The notes: generated by a model not told the origin, from the letters alone. 64,000 nt of DNA from G963667675 sp965249215 (GCA_965249215.1 CBDFLN010000001.1:620001-684000), one strand, 5' to 3'. Positions 7,806 through 17,004 are shown, counted from the stretch's first letter. Numbers and translations: made by a program.

Positions 7806-8615
7806 CTAGCTCATTGTGCGCCTGTAATGGCCGGGGCTGATGAACTCCACGAGGCCCAAATCACGCAGCCTCTGAAGCTGCTGGCGTAGCTTTGCCTCTA
7901 CGTGTTGATTCCTGGGATACGCCTTAGCCGCTGGCCCCCTGCATTCACCAAATAATTCAGCCAATTGGAATCCACGCTCAGGCATCGTCAATACTCCCCG
8001 CAAAGTGAGTCCCAGCCAACCTCTCATTCCTTTCAGCAGCATCTCGGTATCCGATATCGAAAACGTTGCGTCTCCTGTAGACGGGCTGTCTATCGGCATG
8101 GTTCCGGCTGTCTTGGGAAGAGATGCTTTGATAACCTTCAATGGGGTATGCAGGGACTCCAGTTCTTCAAACCTCATTTTACGGGGCGGTCTATCGGCCC
8201 CGAGCCCGCCCAACAAAGACCTGGCCAGTTTTTTCACCACTCGTTGGTCCAAAGTGGCCAGGCCGCATTCATAATTTCGATACATTCCGGAATAGGTAGC
8301 GTTGGCCGACGTTACCAACGCGTAGTTGTCGTCGAAAACGTATATCTTGGCGTGAAAATTGCTCAAGCTACGAATCGACGTGCCATGGTTTGCTAGATGG
8401 CAAAGCGTATCCAGGTTGGATGCGCCAATAGCAAAGTCGCGCAGGTCGGTTCGGGTGACGAGGGTCCGAGGGACGTTCTTCGCCACCATATCTGTCAGCT
8501 TAACGATGCCGTTGTTGACGTACGGGCTTCCGATAAGCATTCGTGAACTGCAAGCCGAAGCGCGTTCAGCCAGCCAATCGAAAGTTGGGGTTACGACCAC
8601 TTCCACAGCGTCCAT
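7806..8615 (-). CDS. PLD-type nuclease/phosphodiesterase with winged-helix C-terminus
   Basis: A 269 aa protein. Residues about 20-115 form a single phospholipase D-like domain with one HKD-type motif: H88-A-K90 then N105 in FHAKIYVFDD...TSAN. Proteins with a single HKD motif usually act as dimers, as in Nuc and BfiI nucleases. The last 55 residues (NQHVEAKLRQQLQRLRDLGLVEF...GHYR) resemble the winged-helix domain at the C-terminus of DpnI-like and Dam-replacing restriction proteins. A DNA-cutting role is therefore likely; target and trigger are unknown. ATG at 8615 is chosen because GAGG lies five bases upstream; a GTG two codons earlier is possible. First gene of a run of small genes. Confidence 0.75.
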   Translation of the reverse strand: MDAVEVVVTPTFDWLAERASACSSRMLIGSPYVNNGIVKLTDMVAKNVPRTLVTRTDLRDFAIGASNLDTLCHLANHGTSIRSLSNFHAKIYVFDDNYALVTSANATYSGMYRNYECGLATLDQRVVKKLARSLLGGLGADRPPRKMRFEELESLHTPLKVIKASLPKTAGTMPIDSPSTGDATFSISDTEMLLKGMRGWLGLTLRGVLTMPERGFQLAELFGECRGPAAKAYPRNQHVEAKLRQQLQRLRDLGLVEFISPGHYRRTMS

Positions 8616-8798
8616 ATTCACCTCGGCAAGTGTAGTATAAGCCGATGCCCCAGGCCAGTGGCCGCTGTCAGTAGCAGCGGCTCGTATCGTGGGGCTATTC
8701 TGTTCATGGCTGACACGTCGGCGGCATAACAGCCACGCTCCGGCTGTAATGCTCCCTAATCATCTCGCGTTTTGCTTCTTACCAGGGATTAGCCACGA

Positions 8799-8827
8799 TT
8801 GACAACGTATAATCGGCTTGATAGGTT
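8799..8827 (+). promoter_or_regulatory. Possible promoter for small gene at 8851
   Basis: TTGACA at 8799-8804, 17-bp spacer, TAGGTT at 8822-8827. A TATAAT also occurs at 8808-8813 but lacks a -35 at proper spacing. Confidence 0.35.
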
Positions 8828-8850
8828 GCTTGTAGATGGAGGTGCTTATC

Positions 8851-9111
8851 ATGCATCCACCCGAAGTAATTGCCGAACTGGAAAAGAATCAAGCGGCCTA
8901 TGACGCTGTAAAGGACCAAATGGAGGCAGAGCATTGGGGGCGGACAGTCTTGCTCCATGACGGCAACGTGGTAGCCATCTACAACGACGAAGGAGATGCC
9001 TACGATATTGGCTGTGAAAAATTCGGCTTGGGCCACTTCAGTCTCCATTGCGTTGGACGACAGCCCGTAGACCTCGGATTCCATGCCCTATCATTGAGGC
9101 CCAGAGACTAG
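8851..9111 (+). CDS. Small hypothetical protein (86 aa)
   Basis: ATG at 8851 with GGAGG seven bases upstream; an in-frame ATG at 8836 overlaps that site and is less likely. An N-terminal helix (PPEVIAELEKNQAAYDAVKD) leads into a strand pair, WGRTVLLHDGNVVAIYND, then YDIGCEKFGLGHFSLHCV. The 'G-x-VLL-x-x-G-x-VVAIY...A-x-x-x-G-x-x-x-FG' layout is typical of short proteins related to DUF5678. Function unknown. It is transcribed divergently from the PLD-nuclease operon. Confidence 0.7.
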   Translation: MHPPEVIAELEKNQAAYDAVKDQMEAEHWGRTVLLHDGNVVAIYNDEGDAYDIGCEKFGLGHFSLHCVGRQPVDLGFHALSLRPRD

Positions 9112-9377
9112 AGTGCCTTCGTTTGAGCAACTAACCCCCACCATATCTACTCAATCTCCCCGCTAGTCATCGCCCCTTCCCGATAACACACCCCCACGTC
9201 CCCGTTGGGAATGCCTTCTCCCCGTTTGTCCTGAGCTTGTCAAAGGAAACGAACGGTACCCCCAAGATACTGACATTTCGCGCTTGCGCACCCCCATGCC
9301 CCGTCCTTATCCTGTCAACAGGCAGTGAATCTCCCTGCCGAATCTATCAAACGGCCACTGAGGCCCCATGGCTCAAA

Positions 9378-9788
9378 ATGTCTCACAATGGCTCTACGAA
9401 AAAGACTCCCGCTCTCTCCCCGCGCCAGGAAGCCGCCCTCCCCGTAGTCGCCGCCGCACCCACCATCGCCCAGGCCGCTCGCCTTTCTAAGATCGGCCGC
9501 CGCACCCTGCACCGTTGGCTTGAAGACCCCGAATTCCGGGAGCAGTACGCCCAGCAACAACGCGAGTCCGCCGAGCTCGCCAAGGGCCACCTCCAAAGCC
9601 TCGCCCTCCAGGCCGTTCTTCAACTTGGCGAAGTCCTGGACGACCCCAACCCGGACATCCGCCTCCGCGCCGCTCGCACCATCCTCAGCTTTTCCGCCAA
9701 GTTTGGCGACATCCAGGAAATCCAGGACCAGGTCCAAGCCCTGGAGTCCTCCATGCCCCTCTGGAAGGCCCAGGAGAAAGCCAGATGA
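9378..9788 (+). CDS. Phage-like HTH protein (terminase small subunit-like)
   Basis: Reading from the ATG at 9378 the product is 136 aa. Residues 12-50 form a helix-turn-helix (PTIAQAARLSKIGRRTLHRW followed by LEDPEFREQY), the arrangement seen in phage terminase small subunits and in stand-alone HTH proteins of that type. The rest is helical, with an armadillo-like run PDIRLRAARTILS. It overlaps the next gene by four bases (ATGA). There is no terminase large subunit, portal or capsid gene nearby, so this is not evidence of a prophage by itself. A longer frame upstream is in repeat-like DNA and is not used. Confidence 0.6.
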   Translation: MSHNGSTKKTPALSPRQEAALPVVAAAPTIAQAARLSKIGRRTLHRWLEDPEFREQYAQQQRESAELAKGHLQSLALQAVLQLGEVLDDPNPDIRLRAARTILSFSAKFGDIQEIQDQVQALESSMPLWKAQEKAR

Positions 9789-10099
9789 ACATCAGCTCGT
9801 TACAGGCCCGCGTCCGCTCCCTTCGCCGCAGGATGGCCTTGCCCTACGCCCAGCTCATGATTCAGCGTATGTCTGAAGACATCTGCCATCAGTGGGCTGC
9901 CGCCCAGGGCCTCGAACAGACCCTCCCCTGTCCTCGGGAATTCGTGCGCAAGGTCGCCAAATCAGGCTTCTTTCTATCCACCTACACTGGCGCTGTTCGC
10001 TACCTTGAAGAGTGCAACTCCCGTCAGGAGCATCCCCTGCCGTGGCGGCTGCTTCCGATTCTCCTTCCCTGGGCCTCCTACAGCGGTGCCGTGGACTGA
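9785..10099 (+). CDS. Hypothetical protein (104 aa)
   Basis: Starts with an ATG that overlaps the stop of the HTH gene (ATGA), so the two are translationally coupled. The product is basic at the N-terminus (SLQARVRSLRRRMALPYAQL) and contains EFVRKVAKSGFFLSTYTGAV. No domain recognised. Because it is coupled to the HTH gene it may form part of the same function. Confidence 0.5.
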   Translation: MNISSLQARVRSLRRRMALPYAQLMIQRMSEDICHQWAAAQGLEQTLPCPREFVRKVAKSGFFLSTYTGAVRYLEECNSRQEHPLPWRLLPILLPWASYSGAVD

Positions 10100-10220
10100 A
10101 GAATGCCGTTCCCAAACCATGCCACGCTTTCCCGTTGGCATCCAAGTGACGTGAGCGGGTGGCGTGTAGGGGGCCGCCCGGCAGGTTATGGTAGGATAAG
10201 CTGGTTGGCGGAGGAAGAGA

Positions 10221-10820
10221 TTGATTGACAGTTCCCCAGGGTTGGAGCGGGACGTGGGCCGAGTGCGAGGGGTGGCGTTGCTGCCAGGGGAGACCATAAG
10301 TTGCGTTTTTTCTCCGGAGCAGGGCTTAATCTCTGAGCCCCTGGCAAGCGGCCGGATGCTGGTAGCCACCAATCAGCGTCTTGTTGCCTTCTGCCGCAAC
10401 GATGGGCGCGACGAGACCTTCCTGACGATGGTGGAAGAGATCCAGAGCGCGTCGGTGAAGCCTGCGCCTCGCCGTTGGGCTTCGGTGTTCCAAGGCGCAC
10501 TACTGGCGGTTGCGGGAATACTGGTCTACTTGGTCTTGGCCTACTGGCTGACCGGGCTTTTGGACGGGCCCAGTGTGCCGTTGATCAATATAGACATGGG
10601 GCCGCTCGCGCTGTTGCTGGCGCTATTGGGGGCTGCTTTGCTCTTGAGCCGTCACTACTTGGTGAACGAGGACGGCTCGGCGCTGTTCCGGGGAAGCGAC
10701 TGGCGTTTGGAGTTCCCTTATCGCAGCGGCCGGGCCAGCAGGGAAATATACCAGGTGGTGAACAGTCTCTTTGTTGCCCGCCAGTCCACCAACGGTCGCC
10801 TCGCGCTCTGGGACGACTAG
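10221..10820 (+). CDS. Membrane protein with PH-like N-terminal domain
   Basis: A 199 aa protein with a TTG start at 10221, chosen because GGAGG lies six bases upstream. Residues about 15-75 resemble the short bacterial PH-like strands that include a 'LVATNQRLVAF' element. Two hydrophobic stretches follow (about residues 88-112 and 125-142), with the C-terminus SREIYQVVNSLFVAR on one side. Probably a membrane-anchored protein of unknown role. A large terminator follows. Confidence 0.6.
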   Translation: MIDSSPGLERDVGRVRGVALLPGETISCVFSPEQGLISEPLASGRMLVATNQRLVAFCRNDGRDETFLTMVEEIQSASVKPAPRRWASVFQGALLAVAGILVYLVLAYWLTGLLDGPSVPLINIDMGPLALLLALLGAALLLSRHYLVNEDGSALFRGSDWRLEFPYRSGRASREIYQVVNSLFVARQSTNGRLALWDD

Positions 10821-10872
10821 CGGGGTTTAGCTAGTCTCTTGCCTTAGGGAGGGGAGGTAATGAGAGGTGGGT

Positions 10873-10921
10873 GCCCCCCTCTGAATCTCCCCCTTCGTAA
10901 GGGGGAGAGCGAGGGGTTTTT
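10873..10921 (+). terminator. Rho-independent terminator
   Basis: Inner stem CTCCCCCTT/AAGGGGGAG (10887-10907) inside an outer CCCCTC/GAGGGG pairing, followed by TTTTT at 10917-10921. It ends the PH-like gene and faces tsaD. Confidence 0.65.
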
Positions 10922-10996
10922 GACACTTTCTAACGAGGCAGCCAAATAACGAGGCACCCATGCGCCAGCTACGGCGGGGCGGCTCGGGCGCTCAGT

Positions 10997-12034
10997 TTAG
11001 CCCAGCGACAGGCTCGGGTCTACGTCGAGGTCAAGGCCAAAGGGCTCATCCCGCCGGTACTGGTAGTAGGCACAGGCGGCAATCATCGCCCCGTTATCGG
11101 TGCAGAGTTTGGGAGCCGGGATGATTACCGGCAGCGGGGAACGGCGGGCCACTTCCTGCCGCAGCCGAGCGTTGGCGGCGACGCCCCCAGCGAGGACCAG
11201 CCCGCGGGCGCGGTACTTTTCGGCCATGTCCAAGAGCTTGGCGCACATGACGTCGACCACAGACTCCTGAAAGCCCGCGGCTAACTCCCTGACCAACTCC
11301 TTAGCTTCCGCCTCGCTCAAATCCGAACCGCCTGGAGGATAGATACCCTTGTCCTGGGCCATCCGGAGCAGGGCGGTCTTCACGCCACTGAAGCTGAAGT
11401 CCAGGGTTTCTCTCATCCAAGCGCGGGGAAGACGCTCCCGGCCGGCTGCTCCTTCCGAGGCCCTCTGGATCTCCGGGCCGCCGGGAAAGCCCAGGCCCAG
11501 GATGCGGGCCGCCTTGTCGAAGGCCTCGCCTGCGGCGTCGTCGCGGGTGCGGCCCAGCAGTTTGTATACCCCGTGGCCTTCCATTAGAACCAAGTCGGTG
11601 TGGCCGCCGGAGGCAATGAGGCAGGCCAGGGGGAAGCCGGGGTCTTGCTCCGGGTCCTGGGAAGTGAGCCACGAGGCGTAGATGTGGCCTTCGAGGTGAT
11701 TCACGCCGACGAGGGGCACACCCAAGGCGTAGGACATCGCCTTGGCGGCGTTGAGGCCGGTGATGAGGGAACCGGCAAGGCCGGGGCCGTAGGTTACGGA
11801 AACAACGTCGATGTCCTCCAATGACAAGCCGCTGTCAGCCAGGGCCATCTCCAAAGCCGGCGTCAGGTCCCGGACGTGCTGGCGCGAAGCCACCTCGGGG
11901 ACTATGCCGCCGTACTGGGCATGGAGATGGACCTGGGAAGCGATGACATTGCACAGCATCCTCCGACCGTCGGCCACCACGCCCACGGCGGTCTCGTCGC
12001 AAGAGGTCTCAATGCCCAGGATGTTTAGACTCAT
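10997..12034 (-). CDS. tsaD: tRNA N6-adenosine threonylcarbamoyltransferase TsaD
   Basis: Transfers the threonylcarbamoyl group to A37 of ANN-decoding tRNAs, working with TsaB/TsaE. The product is 345 aa from the ATG at 12034. It begins with the ILGIETSCDETAVGVV phosphate-binding segment and has the metal-binding HLEGH motif in VNHLEGHIYA, the GGHT loop and the C-terminal CTDNGAMIA. Sixteen further codons upstream lack conservation, so the later ATG is used. No other tsa gene is in the window. Confidence 0.95.
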   Translation of the reverse strand: MSLNILGIETSCDETAVGVVADGRRMLCNVIASQVHLHAQYGGIVPEVASRQHVRDLTPALEMALADSGLSLEDIDVVSVTYGPGLAGSLITGLNAAKAMSYALGVPLVGVNHLEGHIYASWLTSQDPEQDPGFPLACLIASGGHTDLVLMEGHGVYKLLGRTRDDAAGEAFDKAARILGLGFPGGPEIQRASEGAAGRERLPRAWMRETLDFSFSGVKTALLRMAQDKGIYPPGGSDLSEAEAKELVRELAAGFQESVVDVMCAKLLDMAEKYRARGLVLAGGVAANARLRQEVARRSPLPVIIPAPKLCTDNGAMIAACAYYQYRRDEPFGLDLDVDPSLSLG

Positions 12035-12071
12035 GTTTCTTTCTCGTCGCTGGAGGTTTTGGCGCGACTCG

Positions 12072-12188
12072 TCCCCCCTCACCCTAACCCTCTCCCAGGG
12101 GGAGAGGGGATTACATGGCCTCGTTTCTATCCCGCTTTGGAGGGTATGCTAAGGCTCTTTGATTCCGGCTCGGGGGCCGGAATGACGG
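12072..12188. repeat. MITE-like/REP-like repeat block
   Basis: Contains the CCTCACCCTAACCCTCTCCC segment and the CGCTTTGGAGG element shared with 15991-16145 and 22225-22335, then a REP-like hairpin at 12161-12188. The rest of the gap up to 12579 shows no gene on either strand apart from a REP/CTCAGGACGAACG-type repeat near 12300. Confidence 0.5.
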
Positions 12189-12579
12189 TTTGCAAGCATT
12201 CCTCTTGGAGAGCCGGGGGCTATTTCCTAGCCGATGCCTCCACGCCTAAATTCCTGTGTGCCCAAGTCATTTGCGTAACCCAGGCGGTGCGTTCGCCCTT
12301 CGATGTCCCTCAGGACGAACGGGGGATGTTTGGCTGGAGCGAACGGCTGAGCCCCAGGGTGTTCGGTCCCATGTCTGTTTCCCGATGCCACAGCAGCCTG
12401 GTTGACCGCCGTGCAGAGCAGCCGATTCATGATATGGGCGGGGCGGGGCGGCGTCAACATAGGGGTGGGGCGTGACGGCGTCAACTTATACCCGGCAAGC
12501 CGATGTGCTATCATCGTGACAGCTAGAAACTACTAATGGAAATCACGGCACCCTCGGATTGCGGAGGCGACGCCCCAAG

Positions 12580-13869
12580 ATGGATATTCCCGACTTATCG
12601 AGGTTAATATTACTGGTCTTGTGCCTGATCCTGTCTGCTTTCTTTTCCGCGTCGGAGACGGCGTTCATTGCCTTGCCGCGGGCGCGGTTGCTGCACCTGA
12701 TAAGGATCGGCCAACCCGGAGCTGAGCGGGTGAACCGGCTGATTCAAGGCCCCAACAAGCTGCTGGCAACGGTGTTGTTGAGCAACAACCTGGTAAACAC
12801 GGGGGCAGCGGTGTTGGGCACGGCCCTGATGGTAAGCTTGATCGGCAATGACTACCGAGCCGCGCTGGCGGCGACCTTTGGCGTAACCCTGACATTGGTC
12901 GTCCTGGGAGAGGCCATACCGAAGACCATAGCCTGGCACCGCTCGGAAAAAGTGGCATTCGCCGCTGCGCTACCGGTCGAGGCGACAGGGGTAGCCCTGG
13001 CCCCGGCGGTGCGGGTGCTGCAAGGGGTAACCTCGGTGGTCGGCAAAGGGATCGGAATCTCCGAGAATCTGCCCCAAATCGACGAGGACGAAATCCGCAG
13101 CCTGATAGCTGCGGGGGCACAGACGGGTGCGGTGGAAGCCCGAGAGGCCGCCCTGCTGGAGCAGGTGTTCCATTTCGGCGACCGGCGGGTGCGGGAAATC
13201 ATGACGCCCCGACCGGAGATAGTGTGGGTGGAGCGGGGGACGACGCTGGAGGAATTCCTGCCCATCTACCTGGAGAACCTGCACACCCGGTTCCCGGTGT
13301 ACGAAGGCACCACGGAGAACGTGGTGGGGGTTATGGCCATCAAGGACGTGCTCCAGGACATGGGGAGGCAGCGACTGCGGCAGCGGCAGCGGGAACCGGT
13401 CACCGACAACTTGCGACCGGTGTATTTCGTTCCCGAGACCAAGACCATCAGCAGGACCTTCAGCGAGATGCAAAGCGGCAGCTACGGCCTGACGCTGGCG
13501 GTGGATGAATTCGGCGGCATCGCCGGGCTGGTGACCCTGAAGCAGTTGCTGGAAGTGATAGTAGGCCAGGTGGAAGAGGAAGAGGGTTCGCAAGAGGAGG
13601 TCTACGTATCACTGGACGATCACACCTACCTACTTGACGCTGGGGTCAGTATCGTGGACATCAACGAAGAGCTTAACTTGGAACTGCCTTCAGGCGACTA
13701 CCAGACGGTGGCCGGGTTTATTCTGGACAAGCTGGGACGCATTCCCGGCGATGGAGACGTGGTGGAACACAGGGACTTCAGGTTCACCGTCAAGGGAATG
13801 GACGGCGTGAGGATAGACAAGGTCGAACTGAGCAGGCCCCAAGCCGACCAGGAGGACGCCAGAGAATGA
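12580..13869 (+). CDS. CNNM/CBS-domain transporter (HlyC/CorC family)
   Basis: A membrane protein of the CNNM magnesium/cobalt efflux type, 429 aa from ATG 12580 (an in-frame TTG is 21 bases upstream). An N-terminal DUF21 membrane domain has about four hydrophobic segments in residues 5-150 (starting LILLVLCLILSAFFSASETA). Then come two CBS motifs (about 195-320), including the EIMTPR start, and a C-terminal CorC_HlyC domain ending about residue 415. It overlaps the downstream phosphatase gene by four bases (ATGA), so the two are co-translated. Role in ion homeostasis is by family. Confidence 0.9.
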   Translation: MDIPDLSRLILLVLCLILSAFFSASETAFIALPRARLLHLIRIGQPGAERVNRLIQGPNKLLATVLLSNNLVNTGAAVLGTALMVSLIGNDYRAALAATFGVTLTLVVLGEAIPKTIAWHRSEKVAFAAALPVEATGVALAPAVRVLQGVTSVVGKGIGISENLPQIDEDEIRSLIAAGAQTGAVEAREAALLEQVFHFGDRRVREIMTPRPEIVWVERGTTLEEFLPIYLENLHTRFPVYEGTTENVVGVMAIKDVLQDMGRQRLRQRQREPVTDNLRPVYFVPETKTISRTFSEMQSGSYGLTLAVDEFGGIAGLVTLKQLLEVIVGQVEEEEGSQEEVYVSLDDHTYLLDAGVSIVDINEELNLELPSGDYQTVAGFILDKLGRIPGDGDVVEHRDFRFTVKGMDGVRIDKVELSRPQADQEDARE

Positions 13870-14483
13870 ACCTCGTGCTGGTGCGGCATGGCGAAACGGA
13901 CTGGAACAAGTTGGGCAGGTTTCAAGGCCAGTGCGAAATCGCCCTAAATTCCCTGGGCATGGCCCAGGCCAAGGAAACAGCCAGGGCGGCGGCGGCCTAT
14001 AAGCACCCGGCGGTTTACTCCAGCCCGCTGCGCCGCACCATGCAGGTTGCCCAGGAGATTTCCCTGGCCGGCGGCATGCCGGTGGTGGAAGTAGCGGGCT
14101 TCCAGGAACTTGACCTGGGCGATCTGGACGGGGTAACGGGAGAAGAGCTGCGCGCCGGCTGGCCGGGAGTCCTTGCCACCTGGCGGGACGACCCGGCGGG
14201 GGTTTCCATGCCCAACGGAGAGTCCCTGGGGGAGCTTCAAGAGCGGGCCTGGAACGCCTTAGTTGAACTTGAGAACGCCCATCCCGAAGAAGAGGGGCTG
14301 ATCATCGTCTCCCACAACTTCGTTATCCGGGCCCTAATCTGCAAGGTCCTGGGCATCCCCCTGACCAACTTCCACCGCATGACGCTCGGCCTGGGCTCCA
14401 TTTCCATTATCGAAAGCGAACGGCAGGAGCGCAGGCTGACGTGCTTCAACTCCACGTCCCACCTATCTCCCGAAAACCGATAG
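13866..14483 (+). CDS. Histidine phosphatase family protein
   Basis: A 205 aa member of the phosphoglycerate mutase-like superfamily. The phosphohistidine motif is LVRHGETDWN at residues 4-13, a second Arg is in YSSPLRRTMQVA, the acid/base Glu in the QELDLGDLDG region, and the second His in VSHNFVIRAL. This layout fits CobC/GpmB-type broad phosphatases; the substrate cannot be told. It starts inside the transporter gene and is followed nine bases later by tilS, so all three form an operon. Confidence 0.88.
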   Translation: MNLVLVRHGETDWNKLGRFQGQCEIALNSLGMAQAKETARAAAAYKHPAVYSSPLRRTMQVAQEISLAGGMPVVEVAGFQELDLGDLDGVTGEELRAGWPGVLATWRDDPAGVSMPNGESLGELQERAWNALVELENAHPEEEGLIIVSHNFVIRALICKVLGIPLTNFHRMTLGLGSISIIESERQERRLTCFNSTSHLSPENR

Positions 14484-14492
14484 AGGGGGCCT

Positions 14493-15989
14493 GTGTCCGT
14501 AAGCGGCCGGTTGGAGAGCCAGGCGGCGAAGGCTTTGGTTCGGGCCAGCTTCTCCGGCAAGGGGTCCCTCCTGGTGGTGGGCATCTCCGGAGGTCCCGAC
14601 TCCTCGGCACTTCTCCATTGCCTGTACCGTCTGAGCCATCGGCACGGACTTAGGCTGCATGCCGCCCACCTGAATCACGACTTTCGAGGGGAGGAGGCGG
14701 AGGAGGATGCGCGGTTTGCCGCGGCGCTGGCCGCCGGGCTAGGCCTGCCGGCTACGGTGGAACGGCGGGACATTACGGAGTATCAGAAGCAGCAGCGCAT
14801 CTCGTCTTTCGAGCAGGCGGCCAGGGAGTTGCGCTACTCTTTCCTGGCCGAAGTCGCGGAAGAGATAGGCGCATGCGCAGTGGCGGTGGGCCACACCTCG
14901 GACGACCTGGCAGAAACCGTGCTGCTGCATATACTCCGGGGTTCGGGCATCCAGGGCTTGCGAGGCATGTCCGAAGATTCGGAATGGCCTTTCCCCGGCA
15001 ATAACAGCGGATTGAGGCTGTTCCGGCCCTTGCTGAAGGTGACCAGGGCGGACACGGAAGGCTATTGCCGGGAGCTGGGCCAGGAGTACCGGGAAGACAC
15101 CGGCAATCTCTTGTACCGGTTTACGCGCAACAGGGTGCGGCACAACCTGATGCCGTTGCTGGCGTCGGAATACAACCCACAGGTGCGGGAGTCGCTGGTC
15201 AGGCTGTCGCGCACGGCGGCGCTGGAGTCGGACTACCTGGAGACGGAAATCGAGCGAGTGTGGCCCCAGGTGGCGAAGGAAGAGGAAGACGCGGTAGGCT
15301 TTGACCGGGCCGCGGTGGCGGCGTTGCACCCAGCCCTGCAGAAACTGCTGTTTCGCAGAGCGTATGCCTGCCTGCTGGGAGACGCCCGGCGGCTGGCCGA
15401 GCGACACCTGGAGGCTATGGCGGAGTTGGCCCAATCGCCCAAGGCTGGCCGGAGCGTAGACCTTCCCAACGGCCTGCGGTTCGAGAGGTCGTACGACTCT
15501 CTGCGCCTGTCGCGGCGCGTCGAAGCGAACTGCCCATTTCCCTCGATGCAGGGCGTGCACTCGGTGTCCCTTGCTTCCGTAGCCGAGGGGCAGGTGGTGC
15601 AGCAAGCAGGGCCCTGGCGGGTGACGTTGCGGTGGGGCTTGCCTTTTCGGCCTGAGGGAGATTGCCCCGGCGGAGACGGGAGTGTATTGCCCGGGCCCGG
15701 CCCGTGGACTGCTTACTTGGACCCGACGGCCCTGGAAGAGCCGGTGCAGGTACGGACAAGGCAGCCCGGCGACCGCATACAGCCGTTGGGGATGGCCGGG
15801 GAGAAAAAACTGCAGGACTTCTTCAGCGACGCCCGGGTTCCCCGGGAGTGGCGGGACCGAGTGCCGCAGCTGGTTGCCCGCCGGGGCATTGCCTGGGTTG
15901 TGGGTTATCGCATCGCTGACTGGGCCAGGGTGAAGGCGGGCGAGGCGGGGCCCGCGGCGGTGGAGGTTACTTTCGAGGCTGCCGCGTGA
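14493..15989 (+). CDS. tilS: tRNA(Ile)-lysidine synthase TilS
   Basis: ATP-dependent enzyme that converts C34 of the CAU-anticodon tRNA-Ile to lysidine. The GTG start has AGAGGGGG just upstream. The PP-loop SGGPDSSALL is at about residues 30-39, with AAHLNHDFRG and VGHTSDDLAET following as in TilS. The C-terminal TilS-C fold begins at about residue 400 (RTRQPGDRIQPLGM). The 498 aa length is normal for the full three-domain form. It ends the operon begun by the CNNM transporter gene. Confidence 0.93.
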   Translation: MSVSGRLESQAAKALVRASFSGKGSLLVVGISGGPDSSALLHCLYRLSHRHGLRLHAAHLNHDFRGEEAEEDARFAAALAAGLGLPATVERRDITEYQKQQRISSFEQAARELRYSFLAEVAEEIGACAVAVGHTSDDLAETVLLHILRGSGIQGLRGMSEDSEWPFPGNNSGLRLFRPLLKVTRADTEGYCRELGQEYREDTGNLLYRFTRNRVRHNLMPLLASEYNPQVRESLVRLSRTAALESDYLETEIERVWPQVAKEEEDAVGFDRAAVAALHPALQKLLFRRAYACLLGDARRLAERHLEAMAELAQSPKAGRSVDLPNGLRFERSYDSLRLSRRVEANCPFPSMQGVHSVSLASVAEGQVVQQAGPWRVTLRWGLPFRPEGDCPGGDGSVLPGPGPWTAYLDPTALEEPVQVRTRQPGDRIQPLGMAGEKKLQDFFSDARVPREWRDRVPQLVARRGIAWVVGYRIADWARVKAGEAGPAAVEVTFEAAA

Positions 15990-15990
15990 T

Positions 15991-16145
15991 GAGGCCTTTG
16001 CATAGCTCGTTGAATCCCCCTCACCCTAACCCTCTCCCCAACGCGGGAGATGGGATTTAGACGTCACCCTAGCCCTCTCCTGCGTTGGGGAGAGGGGACT
16101 AGGCAGCCCATTTCGATGCCGCTTTGGAGGTTATGCGAAGGGCGC
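15991..16145. repeat. MITE-like element, family A
   Basis: About 155 bp with imperfect inverted ends GAGGCCTTTGCATAGC and GGTTATGCGAAGGGC, and an internal run of CCCTAACCCTCTCC. The same end pattern occurs at 22225-22335. No coding potential seen. Confidence 0.55.
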
Positions 16146-16161
16146 CATACTGGGTAGGCTG

Positions 16162-17004
16162 CTAGAGGCCCATGAGCCTGGCAGGGTTGTCCTTTACCAG
16201 CATCCCCACCTCCACCTCGTCCATGCCGGCCTGCAACAGCGTGGCAATGCCCATTCGCAGCCCCTCTGCGGGCATGGGATGGAAGTCCTGGCCGAAATCG
16301 GTGCTGATAATGCAATTCTCGGGGCCGACGGCGAGAATCGCTTCAACGAGGTCCTTGGGGGGCAGGCGGTTGGACAGGGGCATAATGACGTGGAGGCAGT
16401 GCTCGATGTAGGCCCCCATGGCGGCCAGTGTCTTCATATCCTCAAGCGTCATCCCGGTCCAGAAGGCCATGGTGGTTGCATGGGTGACCAAGACGCGGCG
16501 AATTCCCAGATTCTGGGACTCGGCCACCAGGGCCATGGTCTCCTCGGTGGAAAGGTGGCCGGTGGCCAGCACCATGTCGTGGGACCTGACCAGCTCCAGT
16601 ATGGCGTACACCTCGGGAGCGAGGCGGCCCTGATCGTCCAGGATATAAATGCCGCCGTTGAGGCCGCGGCGCTGGCGGTCGGACCTGGCGGAGAAGGTGG
16701 GCATCCAGACCACCCTGCCACCCATCAAGGCAGTGTTCTCCACCGCCATGGGGTTCAAGCCGCCAACCTCCATGTTCAGGGTCACACCTCCGATGAGGGT
16801 GATGCCGGGCACAGCCTGGCCGGCGGTGTATGCCACAGGGTGTGTGGGGTAATCGTGGCTTTTGAGTACCAGCCCGCCCATGCCCATTTGCAAAGCCTGC
16901 CGGGCCACGTCGATGGCGCTGCCGCGCCGCTCCACCTTGGCGTCGGGAGCGACGTGGACGTGGACGTCCAGGGCGCCTTCCAGTAGCAGGTCTGCGTTAC
17001 TCAC
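16162..17004 (-). CDS. DUF6282-type amidohydrolase-like protein
   Basis: A 280 aa protein of the metal-dependent hydrolase (amidohydrolase-like TIM barrel) type. The first metal motif DVHVHVAPD is at residues 13-21, then LKSHDYPTHP, a VTHATTMAF segment and a final TDFGQD that may supply the last acidic ligand. The set is typical of DUF6282 proteins. The substrate is unknown. No obvious partner is next to it; the gap to the dienelactone-hydrolase gene is 70 bp on the same strand. Confidence 0.8.
   Translation of the reverse strand: MSNADLLLEGALDVHVHVAPDAKVERRGSAIDVARQALQMGMGGLVLKSHDYPTHPVAYTAGQAVPGITLIGGVTLNMEVGGLNPMAVENTALMGGRVVWMPTFSARSDRQRRGLNGGIYILDDQGRLAPEVYAILELVRSHDMVLATGHLSTEETMALVAESQNLGIRRVLVTHATTMAFWTGMTLEDMKTLAAMGAYIEHCLHVIMPLSNRLPPKDLVEAILAVGPENCIISTDFGQDFHPMPAEGLRMGIATLLQAGMDEVEVGMLVKDNPARLMGL

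Noticed and set aside
9378..10099. Prophage
   Set aside because: Only an HTH gene and one hypothetical gene; no structural, lysis or integrase genes are near.
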